Below, in pieces: positions 1 to 7,814 of a stretch of DNA of 12,500 nt (its first letter is position 1; every line of letters begins with the position of its first letter). The DNA comes from Actinidia chinensis (Eukaryota > Streptophyta > Magnoliopsida > Ericales > Actinidiaceae). The notes below the pieces were generated by a model. That model saw only the letters and a list, made by a program, of their open reading frames with translations. It was not told the origin of the DNA and did no database searches. The stretch lies in the NCBI GenBank assembly GCA_009663005.1, contig CM018903.1, positions 888,409-900,908 of the forward strand, in the 5' to 3' direction. The position numbers and the translations under genes are program-made.

Positions 1-322
1 AGTAAAAAAATTAGGGAAAAAAACTATTAAATCTAGAATAATTCAAACATACCTTTTCAGATCATATTGATTAGGAAAATATGAAAATTAAGAAAAAAAT
101 ACTAAAAAGTCACAAAATCGAAGTAACGATTATATTTGGATGAACTTGAATTTTAGCGAATTTTTTTGGTATATTCCTTTCATTCAGACCAAGTTGAAAA
201 CAAAAGATATCATTTCATTCCAAATTGGGTCTCGCTTAAGATTTTGACCCGTTCATTTTAGCAATTCATCAAACAGCGAAAAGCCTCCTAACGTGTGACT
301 TCTTTTCGTGGAACCAATACAG
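1..322. other. AT-rich non-coding flank (possible intron)
   Basis: This stretch is strongly AT-rich, with many A and T runs and stops in all frames. I see no coding motif in it. If the exon at 323-413 belongs to a real gene, this would be the preceding intron, since it ends in an acceptor-like AATACAG immediately before the exon. The preceding PDR exon is not visible here. Confidence 0.5.
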
Positions 323-413
323 ATTTTGGGACTGGATTTGTGCCGAGACACCATTGTTGGGGATGAAATGCAAAGAGGAATTTCAGGAGGACAAAAAAAG
401 GGAGTCACTACAG
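323..413 (+). pseudogene. Isolated exon of a PDR-type ABCG transporter (first nucleotide-binding domain)
   Basis: The 91-nt open segment encodes [16 protein letters not shown] followed by [14 protein letters not shown]. This matches the region around the ABC signature of the first ATP-binding domain in plant pleiotropic-drug-resistance (full-size ABCG) transporters, plasma-membrane ATP-driven exporters of secondary metabolites, hormones and lipids. ISGGQ is the signature motif itself. The segment is preceded by an AG acceptor (321-322) and followed by a GT donor (414-415), and in the family an intron commonly falls after VTTG. The next family exon (EMLVGP...) is not found before 1090, and no preceding exon is found in 1-322. 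A usually conserved Arg in KKRVTTG is Gly here. It is either a gene relic or one exon of a gene whose other exons lie outside the window. The family call is firm, but whether it functions is unknown. Confidence 0.75.
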
Positions 414-847
414 GTACATCCACTTTCCATAATTTTCATCAACAAATACTTGGGAATTTTCATCCACTACCAAGAAATCATATATTTGAAAATCTAACAA
501 GGAAGGTCTATGAATTGAGTTTTTATTTCAGCTAGAAAGTTGAAAGGAGAAGTAGTGAATCTAGTCAGTTCCTAGTGTAGAACCACCCACTCACCCACCC
601 ACCTAGGGCGGAGTCAAAATATTTGTAATGTCCTGACCTTTAATTATCTTTACTTTATTAAAAAAATAAAAATTATTGCGGTTAAATTAAAAAAATTCAT
701 AAATTTTTGGGATAAATTAAAAAGAAAGATATAAGATACTATTTCTTTAAAAATTTAAGGTTTACGTGTAAGTTACACACATGTCAAACCAAGATTCGGG
801 TGACTCAGCACCGCATGTGTTCCTTTGTCTTCTTTAAAGACATTTTG
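414..847. other. AT-rich non-coding stretch after the ABCG exon
   Basis: It begins with a GT donor-like sequence and is AT-rich. It holds a short CCCA-type simple repeat at about 582-604 and A/T runs at 655-760. An acceptor-like TTATTTCAG ends near 532, but the sequence after it does not encode the expected next ABCG exon. Near 801-810 is TGACTCAGCA, which contains the TGA(C/G)TCA core bound by plant bZIP factors (GCN4-like). No gene is supported. Confidence 0.45.
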
Positions 848-858
848 TATATAAAAAG
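848..858 (+). promoter_or_regulatory. Promoter-like TATA box in host flank
   Basis: TATATAAAAAG is a good plant TATA box. It is followed by a purine-rich GA tract (about 856-900), as is common in plant 5' leaders. Upstream at about 801-807 is a bZIP-type TGACTCA core. The retroelement starts 232 bp downstream, so any gene driven from here would have its 5' leader or first exon interrupted. AT-rich DNA can produce TATA sequences by chance. Confidence 0.35.
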
Positions 859-885
859 AGAAGAGAGAACGGACAGAAAAGGGGA

Positions 886-1037
886 GAAAGAAATTGGGAG
901 ATAACAGAAATTTTACGGTATGACTAGTTATCATTATGAGAGTTTGGGTGTGAAATCAATCGAAAGAAATTGGGAGAGAACAGAAATTTTACGGTATGAT
1001 TAGTTATCATTATGAGAGTTTGGGTGTGAAATTAATG
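886..1037 (+). repeat. 76-bp tandem duplication (two units)
   Basis: Two adjacent copies (886-961 and 962-1037) start with GAAAGAAATTGGGAG and contain TTTTACGGTATGA and AGTTTGGGTGTGAAAT. They differ at only about three or four positions with no indels, so the duplication is fairly recent. It lies just downstream of the TATA-like sequence, outside the retroelement. Confidence 0.9.
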
Positions 1038-1089
1038 ATGAGATAATGGCTAATTTTTTTTGGCCCGGTAAATTTTTTCACGTAATTAT

Positions 1090-1788
1090 TGATGTAGAGT
1101 AAAATATTCACCTATTAATACTCAAGTACCTCCCCCAGGATACTAAACGTCGCCAGACATCAAACCTATGGAGTCCCATTCCGCATTTAGCAACGCCAAA
1201 CGAGATCTCCGACCCTCTTAACCGAGGTCAAATAAGTCCAACGTTCACATGGAACCTCGCCAATTTATCTCCACCGAGCTCGCTCTGAGCCCAAAGTGTT
1301 GTCTCCCCCCCTCCTCGCCCTTGGGCGAGGTAGAATCCGGCCTGATCAATCTCCACCTTTCTATCTATACGGCCGTCACGATATTTCTCCTCTAGGACAC
1401 CGACATTGCGGATAACTCTCCAGATGGCAATCTTCCCAATTATGGCTCCTATAGCTTCGAGATATCTTTCCCATATCATCCTCCAGAGGGAATCTCTCCG
1501 TGATCCATGGGCACGTCCCATTAACTCGTCTATAAAGGCCCGCTCCCCCATTAAAACAAGGTCCAGAAAAACACTCCAATAGCTCCATAGTTTTCATCCG
1601 AAGGCTATTTTCCTTAACTTTCCATCACCTGGTACTGATCTCCACGCCGGATGGGTTTTGAGCGGCCTCGCCCCGGCTGTTTACGTTTGTTCGTCTGTGC
1701 AGGTCGCCCTTAAAGTCCCGCGGTCCAGTACCGAGGAAACGTAGCACTATTACTGTTTGGTTGCTCGCCCCAGTTTTTACCCACAACA
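1090..1788 (+). repeat. 5' long terminal repeat
   Basis: The left edge is set by the TG at 1090-1091, where similarity to the sequence starting at 12361 begins. This includes a perfect 34-bp block (1146-1179 versus 12421-12454). The right edge is set by ACAACA at 1783-1788, just before the primer binding site, giving a terminal TG...CA and a length of about 700 bp. Short reverse-strand open frames inside it have no recognisable motif and are not treated as genes. The exact right end could shift by a few bases because only the first 140 bp of the other LTR are available. Confidence 0.85.
1531..1537 (+). promoter_or_regulatory. LTR TATA box (U3/R promoter)
   Basis: TATAAAG lies about 440 bp into the 5' LTR and 260 bp before the primer binding site, where a retrotransposon core promoter is expected. 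Transcription would start about 30 bp downstream, near 1560. It is intact in sequence; activity cannot be judged. Confidence 0.6.
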
Positions 1789-1791
1789 TTT

Positions 1792-1809
1792 TGGTGCCGT
1801 CGTGGGAAC
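1792..1809 (+). other. Primer binding site (PBS)
   Basis: TGGTGCCGTCGTGGGAAC lies three bases after the LTR end. It resembles the TGGCGCCGTCTGTGGGAA-type PBS of many plant Ty3/gypsy elements, where a tRNA 3' end primes minus-strand DNA. It differs by C-to-T at the fourth base and by a lost base in the middle, consistent with decay. I do not assign the tRNA. Confidence 0.75.
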
Positions 1810-1893
1810 GAATTTCTCTACCTTCTAGCACCTGCGCAGCCGCAACCTACCTAGACCACGCGCCAGTAGCCCTCCTGGTACTCGTCCTATCCT

Positions 1894-3240
1894 ATGGCCA
1901 ACCAGGCCGAAGTTTCCAGATCTAGAAGGCCCTCCACCGTAGATACACGTTATGGGCCTAACAGATGAGGATCATGACGAAAATAATGGTCGCCTAATGC
2001 AACTCCTCACTGCTGCCAATCCCAAGTCCTTCAGCGCCATCCGTCCCTGATGTCGGCGCTCTTCGCTACTCTAATCGCTCAGATATCGTTTCTCACAACG
2101 TCAGTACCGACGAGCGAGGGTAGGCCCCGACACCAAGCCCGTCCTTACGTGAAAGGGTTCCCCTTCAGAATCTAGTCAAATTCGAGGCAGGGTGAGAAGA
2201 GGGAGGACCCCACAGATGCATCATAACCGAGGCTGAGACAATCCCCCTCGCAGAAGATTCGGATTGGGACGCACGACTAGACGCCATTAACACTGGACAA
2301 ATGCTCCAGTAACCGTGGACGCTGCCTTGTCAGACCGACGGATTCCACCATTTCACGGAAAGGGGATTAAGAGCTCGGATCTCTTCGAATTCAAGCCGCC
2401 TACCCATCTCGGCATTTATGAAGAAGACGGATCCTTATGGATTACCTGGATCGTACAAAAGACCTAATGTCCTCTCCCAGGGTTTGCTCGGTGAGGTTAT
2501 TGTGCAAGCTTTCTCGCACTCTGAAGGGACCCGCCAGGTCGTGGTTTCGAAAACTATCTCTAGGAACCCTAGATTCTTTTGGCGAGCTTAGTCCGACTCT
2601 TTGTCGCCAATTTCATGAGCTGCAGAACCGACAGAAGAAGTCTTCCACCGTTCACCGTTCACCAAAGAGAGCAAGAGCCTTGAAAGATTTTGTAAAACTT
2701 CAATCGGTCGTATTACGAAAGTTGAGGATCCCCATGCAAGTGATTATCATGGCAATGATGAAGGACTCCGACCTGGTCCACTGTTCGACTCCCTTTCCAA
2801 AACGTTCCCGAAGCTTTATCCGGCTCCAGAGCAGAACCGACAGTACCTCGCGTAGGGGCTTTGCCGAGGCTAAACTAAGCAAACGAGGAAAAGATTGCAT
2901 AAAGGAAAGAGCCTGATACGGGCGGACTGTTACTATGGGAGGAGATGATGACACAAACCTATCTAGAGCCCAACGTCTAGCAATAGCGTCCTCGTATCCC
3001 GCCTAGCCGACCTAGTTTACCTGCACCCTCACGCCCCTGGTCGCCAATTTCTTTCGGAAATTAAGCACAAGAATTCGTCAAGTGGCCCGGAAAGATCAAA
3101 CTGACCCCCACAAAGAGGAAACGGAACGAATATTATACAATCCACCGGGACCACGGACACAATACGGAGTACTGTTTTCAACTAGACAATAGCCGGCCTC
3201 ATTAAAGGGGTTTGCCTGAGGAAATTATGTCGCTATTGCC
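1894..3240 (+). pseudogene. gag: gag (capsid/nucleocapsid polyprotein), frameshifted relic
   Basis: Gag forms the particle that packages element RNA. The likely start is ATG 1894 (MANQAEVSRSRR), about 85 bp after the PBS; that frame stops after 24 codons and Gag-like sequence resumes in other frames (from 1950, then from about 2330). The capsid core is the clearest part: TLKGPARSWFRKL at 2518-2556, LKDFVK at 2680-2697 and VIIMAMM at 2740-2760, in the pattern of plant Tat-type Gag (retrotrans_gag family). At least two frame changes fall between about 2590 and 2800. A zinc-knuckle-like segment, [12 protein letters not shown] (3140-3175), lies near the C-terminus; the family usually has a Cys three residues before the first His, and Tyr stands there here. 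The boundary with PR is approximate. No full-length Gag can be made. Confidence 0.8.
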
Positions 3241-3930
3241 CACCGCCAACTCTCTAGAGATGAAGGTACAGCGACAATATACCAACTGCGTCGATATACA
3301 TACCTTCCACGGAGGTTTCGTGTCCGGACGGTTATTCAACTTTAATCCATGAAACGGCATGCCAGAAGTCCCATGGACGCGGCCGACGAGGAAGTCCTAC
3401 AACCTTCCTCGCCATTCGTTGCGGACAAACCTCATCACCTCAGCAACGACGATTTAAGAGCTACACTTACCCCCGACGATGCCTGTTGGGCTCGGCGTTC
3501 TCCAATTTCAACGTCCAGAGATCTGATTGACAACGGGAGCTCGGCGGATGTCTTGTTCCACCTCACGTTCAAAAAAAACAAGTTGGCCGACAGTTGCCAT
3601 CCCTTTCATACCCCCCTAATCGGATTTGGAGGAACTACGACGCACCCCTTGGGATGGATCAACTTCCAATAACCAGGAGCCGAACACACAGACCACCGTA
3701 TGTCAAGGATTTTCTTGTGTAGATTGCCCTCGCCTTATAACGCCATTGCTTGTGTGACCTACCTGGGAGAATCAAGGCGATCACTTCTACCTACCACCTG
3801 AAGATGAAATTTTCCCACCTTGACTGGGGTAGGCGATAAGGGCGATAAAATTTGCTAGGCAATGCTTTATTCAGCCATGACGGGTGGAACTTCCGTTCAG
3901 TCCGCCAATAGCAATCGCAGAAGCGGGCGT
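3240..3930 (+). pseudogene. pol: pol: aspartic protease (PR) domain, relic
   Basis: The retropepsin-like protease cleaves the Gag-Pol polyprotein. The active-site motif is LIDNGSSADVLF, with the catalytic Asp encoded at 3529-3531. The D-N-G-S-S variant in place of D-T/S-G is common in Tat-type elements, so Asn is not itself a sign of damage. Upstream is LSNDDLRATLTPDDA (3439-3483), typical of the segment before the active site, and downstream GFGG plus HPLG (about 3625-3654) lie in the same frame. That frame ends at TAA 3670-3672, but recognisable sequence continues past the stop (LPSPYNAI, about 3727-3750) and further C-terminal motifs occur in other frames to about 3930. Both edges are approximate because PR, Gag and RT are parts of one polyprotein. 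Confidence 0.8.
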
Positions 3931-3989
3931 GACACGGGGTATTAATTGAGAGATGAGATATACAGCATTATCTAGAAGACCCCAGAGAA

Positions 3990-5120
3990 ACCAAGAATAC
4001 CAAACCTCTTGAAGAAGTCGTCCCGACTCCATTCACCCAAGCTACCCAGATCGTCAAGTCATGATCGAACAGAGCTCGCCGATGAATTGCATATCGCCTT
4101 CATAGATTTCTTGAAAAAGAATTCTAAAGTGTTCGCCTGTTCACAAGGCGACGTCCTGGTCTCGACCCAGAAGTCGCCATGCTATCTGTTCACTAGCTGA
4201 AAGATAAACAAAAAAAAAAGAGATAAAAAAAAAAAAAAAAAATCCTCCCCATCTGCCATAACGGAGCAAATTCGCCCCTGAATGCCTGACGTCTTGAAAC
4301 GAAATAAGCAAAGCTCCATCAAAGCTAATGGTGTCTGAGAAGCCCACTATCCCGGATTGGCCTCCAATGTAGTAGTCGCCCCAAAAAAGGGGGGGAAAGC
4401 GGAGAGTGTGTGTAGACTTTCACTGGCCTCAACAAGGCTTGCCCGAAGACAGTTTTCCTTTGCCTAAAATCGATCTTATAGTTTACGCCCCTCCACGCAT
4501 GAGCTCTTGATCCGTTATGGTGCCTTCTCGGGTTATCATCAATCAAAATGTAATCCTCCTAACATGAGAAAACTTTCCTTTATCACACGGAACGGGGGCT
4601 CTAGTGCTATAAATCTGCCGTTCGGGTTTAAAGAACGCGGGGGGGCATGTATCATAGACGGTCAACAAGATGTTTAAAATTCACAAATTGGAAAGACTAT
4701 GAATTTACGAGATGATATTAGTTAAAAGTCTCCATGCAACAAGACCACTCGCCCACCTAGAAGAAGCATTCGACATACTGCGGCGGCACAGAATGATGTT
4801 GAATCCCTCTAAATTGCATTTTTGGAGTGTCGCTGGAAGTTTCTGGGACTTCCTGATCACCCATCAGGAATTGAGGTGAACCCAGATCAAATACAAGCCT
4901 AATCGCAAGATATTGCCAAGGAATTCCGATAATCAGCAACTACCGGGCGGTATCGCCCTGAACCGATTCGTCTCCAATTTTTCGGACAAGTCCCCCGTTC
5001 CTTTAAAATCCTGAGCAGAGCCAGACCTTTCAATGGAGAATGAGGACTCTGAAATGCATTCCGACAGCTGAAGAGTATCTCGGTCCCCGCCTTTACTTTC
5101 GGTCCCCACCGGCCGCAAAG
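3990..5120 (+). pseudogene. pol: pol: reverse transcriptase (RT) domain, relic
   Basis: RT copies element RNA into DNA. The N-terminal linker includes ELADELHIAFIDFL and SKVFACSQGDV (4075-4155). Core motifs are spread over several frames: VVAPKKGGK (4372-4398), TGLNKACPK (4422-4448), FSGYHQ (4525-4542) and HLEEAFDILRRHRMMLNP (4754-4807). The motif-A Asp expected two residues before FSGYHQ is a Gly codon (GGT, 4519-4521). The YVDD box is reduced to DD (GATGAT, 4711-4716) after an Arg codon, with a frame break right after it. A run of A-rich sequence at 4208-4242 replaces part of the N-terminal linker. The enzyme is clearly inactive. Confidence 0.85.
4208..4242 (+). repeat. A-rich tract interrupting the RT N-terminus
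   Basis: Two A runs (10 at 4210-4219 and 18 at 4225-4242) are separated by GAGAT. They sit where family members encode the short basic linker between the HRL and KFAP regions of RT. This may be slippage expansion of an AAG/AAA-rich coding stretch. I see no target duplication that would indicate an insertion. Confidence 0.7.
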
Positions 5121-5500
5121 ATCTCTACGTGTATTTATCTGGGCCTCTGCCACCGCAATAAGTGCATTACTAATCGAGAAAAGATAATCTAAAAAAACAA
5201 TATACTATGTTAGCAAAAAAAACTTTAAATTGTTGCCCGAGGCCGATATCCGAGGATTGAAAAGACTCGTCTATGCTCTGATGATCGTCGCCGAGAAACT
5301 TCGTCAATTACTTCCAGGCCATTCCATCATAGTGTTGAACAGCTCAACCACTAAGTCAGATTCTCCCACGACCGGACAACTCGGGTAGAGCTCTTGAAAT
5401 GGTCCATCAAGCTAAGTGAGTTCCACATTGAGTTACAGCCAAGTGACAACAATAAAAGCGCCAGGCCCTGGCTGATTTTATTGTCGAATCCTCTCCACCC
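5120..5500 (+). pseudogene. pol: pol: first (Ty3-type) RNase H / connection domain, relic
   Basis: This region follows RT directly. LYVYL (about 5124-5138), ATAIS-like sequence just after it, YALMIVAEKL-like sequence near 5275-5303 and QALADFIVES (5462-5491) mark the beginning, middle and end of the Ty3-type RNase H segment. No Asp is seen where active Ty3-type RNase H has its first catalytic residue (LYVYL stands at that place). In Tat elements this first domain is known to be degenerate and thought to act as a connection (tether) domain, with catalysis moved to a second RNase H. The A-rich stretch at about 5176-5226 and several frame breaks disrupt it further. Confidence 0.65.
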
Positions 5501-5579
5501 ATGAAAACACTCCACAACCAGAGACGACTCTTCTTTGCAGCGGGAATTCCTAAAGAACCAACCTCAAAAAAGACCCTCG

Positions 5580-5965
5580 CCCACTAGATATTGTACGTTG
5601 ATGGCCTCTTCCTAACCCGCACGGCGCGGTGGACCCATGGCCTCGTCATAACGGGCCCATCAGCGAACAGATGGAATTTACGCCCTAAGAAATGGGGTGT
5701 TAAAGCCACCAACATGAGGCCGATACGAAGCCCCTCCTTGCAGGCCTAAGATTAGCAACAAGAAGAGTTGGGAGCCAGCACAATCGTGAAAGTCTCAAGT
5801 GAACTCAGAACTAGTGGTAACACTAACTGTCCAATCGGGGACTACCTCGCCAAGGACGCAGAAATGATAGCTTATTTGGGCGCGTAAAGGGCTGCTCTAT
5901 CTTCCGGGCATATCACTATCCAGCTCTCCGGAATTTTAAGAAGTTCACCAGATCCCCCGAGAGAA
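5580..5965 (+). pseudogene. pol: pol: second RNase H (archaeal/plant-like aRNH), relic
   Basis: A second RNase H after the first is diagnostic of the Tat clade. LYVDG (5591-5605) carries the first catalytic Asp (5600-5602). EQMEF follows near 5665. A GAG codon (5716-5718) stands for the catalytic Glu in the NEA-Y-EALLAGLRLA block, which continues across a one-base deletion to about 5760. DYLAKDAEMIAYL (5840-5878) and FRAYHYP (5902-5922) are well kept. The segment expected to hold the third acidic residue (SDSQLV in relatives) reads SSEL here, so that residue appears lost. In the cell this domain would remove the RNA strand of the RNA/DNA hybrid. Confidence 0.7.
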
Positions 5966-5989
5966 TAATAAAAAGCTTCTGGGGGGCAG

Positions 5990-7412
5990 ATGTCTTGGCG
6001 TTAATAATCTGGAGTCAAGTGTGGGTTGAGTTTATTTCTGACAAGGTGGCATCCTCTGGACTTTTTAACACAGCCCAAGCATTGGAATCGCAACCAAAAT
6101 CCCTCCAAAAACGGAAGAAAATCTTGACGTGGCGGGACGAATTATGCCTATCTCTAAAAAGGGATCTTGCCAATGATAAGCTCCAAGCTCGTCGCCTCCA
6201 ATACAGATCCGCAATGATTTTTGCATTTTCAAGGCAGGCCTATACAAGAGGTCTTTTTCAGGACCACTTTTGAGATGTCCTCCGACCAGAAGAGGCAGAG
6301 TAACGTTTTACGAGAACGTACCCGAAGGCATATCGGAAAATCACAACACACGCAGCAAGATCTTTAGCGAAGAAAACTATTCCGCCAGGATATTTTTTGG
6401 CCGACCATAGAACAGATGCGGCAAGCGTATATAAAGAAATGCACAAATGCCAGAGGTTTGCCCCGTCAGCCGTCTCTCCCTCACAGCACCGAGATGGTAC
6501 CAATGGTCCAGCCCTTGGCCATTCTCCAGTGGGGGATAGACATTCTGGGTCCCCTAACCGCAATCTCCTTTGCAAGGAAGTTCTAGTCTTCGCCATAGAT
6601 TATTTTTAACTAAAATGGATAGAAGCTCATCCCTCATCGCCAAGATTAACTGAGAAAAATACCCCGTGACTTGTTCGTATGGAAGCCCCTTGTTTGCATA
6701 TTCGGAGTCCCCAAGGTTATTCAATCTCATCCGCTCCGGACACGGCAGGCATGTTCCACAACGACACAGGTTCAGATTATTCTGCTCAGATCTCCGCCAT
6801 CCTCGCATCATTTCGCCTCGCCCAGTCATCCTCAAGCTAATGTGACAACTTACAAAGTAACCAACCGTACCATCCTCAGGAATTTGAAGACGGGTTAGAA
6901 CGATCAATAAGTGACTGGGGCGTAAAACTTGCCAAGCATACTTTTGGGCTTAGCATACTACTGCCGGATTCCTACAGGTAAAACTTCCGTATTCCATGGT
7001 CCTTCGGAACCGAATCAGTCATCAACCGGTAGAAATAGGTATGGCCGAGCTTCAGGGTTTCGAATTTCGACAAAGAAATCAATGAGGCCGACTCAGGTCA
7101 ACCTGGACCTCCTTGAGGAAAAAAGAGATAATGCCGAGCTACGTCAAATGGCCTACAAGTGCCAAGTTCGGCCAAGGTACTACCAATCAAATAGTCAGAC
7201 ACCGTTCAAATTCCTTCCAGGCTACCTTGTCCTTGCGGAAGTAACCCTGTCAACTAAAGAACAAAATGCTCATGAAAACTCGGCCCAAACGTTGGAAGGT
7301 ACTTACAAAATTCGTCAAAGTCTCCCGACCAGGACTTACTGGTTAGAAGACCTGAGCGGAAAGACACTTTCACATCCCGGGAATGCGAGCATTTGAAAAG
7401 TACTATCCATGA
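5990..7412 (+). pseudogene. pol: pol: integrase (INT) domain, relic; end of pol
   Basis: Integrase inserts the DNA copy into the chromosome. A linker (WVEFISDKVASS, from 6019) precedes a damaged HHCC zinc region, with SENHNT near 6332 and HKCQRFAP at 6442-6465; the first His and one Cys are not seen. The catalytic core has WGIDILGP (6530-6553; first Asp at 6539-6541), VWKPLVC and FGVPKVI (6677-6721), and SHPQAN plus VTNRTILRNLKTG (to 6895). The second catalytic Asp region reads SHPLRT, and the catalytic Glu position is Lys (AAA, 6854-6856). The C-terminal domain has NLDLLEEKRDNAELR (7100-7144) and EGTYKI (7295-7312, the GPY/F-like part). No chromodomain follows. Pol ends in HLKKYYP-like sequence with TGA at 7410-7412, one frame off the preceding open frame. 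Confidence 0.85.
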
Positions 7413-7814
7413 GGAAGTCATGAGAACCCATTTCGCGAGCACCAATAAGGTTTATATTATTCGGAATTTGTTATGCGATTCGCCTATGTTAAATCGTCGT
7501 TTATACGAAGATTGTTATCGCCATTGTTTATGTCGCATGTTTATGATCCGCCCATATCATGTCCGCCATTATTATGATCACCTATATCGATGACCGCCAA
7601 TATTGAGATCGCCAGTAAAGAAAAATGAATATCCGCCAGTCCAAAACAAAATAAGATCGCCGTTATTGAATCGGGCCATATTATTTCATTCTTGAGATTT
7701 CGGCCTTATTAATGGTCGCCACTTACACTAAACAAAAGACACGGAACAAGATTTTTCAAATGGAGTTATTTTCATTCATATGGAACAAATATTACATCTT
7801 AAAAAAATTATACA
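7413..7814. repeat. Non-coding spacer with degenerate CGCC-containing short repeats
   Basis: Between the end of pol and the reverse-strand gene A lies an AT-rich spacer. From about 7480 to 7730 it holds roughly a dozen loosely repeated units with a consensus near TCCGCCATTATTATGA, about 14-25 bp apart (for example TCGCCATTGTTTATG, TCCGCCATTATTATGAT and TCGCCGTTATTGAAT). On the reverse strand, AATGAAAATAA near 7766-7776, about 40-50 nt after gene A's stop, could be part of its poly(A) signal. A small forward open frame at 7393-7593 simply reads through the repeats. Confidence 0.6.

Noticed and set aside
533..600. Possible next ABCG exon after the acceptor-like TTATTTCAG
   Set aside because: The sequence after the AG does not encode the expected EMLVGPA-type segment and contains stops.
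1228..1597. Reverse-strand open frames of 107 and 73 codons within the 5' LTR
   Set aside because: They overlap each other in different frames, lie inside the LTR across its TATA box, and show no known motif. They are best explained as chance open frames in GC-richer LTR sequence.
4208..4242. SINE or processed-transcript poly(A) tail insertion
   Set aside because: I found no flanking target duplication and no SINE body upstream; RT coding sequence continues on both sides.
7313..7412. Chromodomain after integrase (chromovirus assignment)
   Set aside because: After the EGTYKI segment pol ends within about 30 codons at 7412, with no chromodomain-like sequence. The second RNase H also argues for Tat.
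7480..7730. CRISPR-like array
   Set aside because: The units are degenerate, the spacing is irregular and the context is a plant retroelement, so there is no true repeat-spacer structure.
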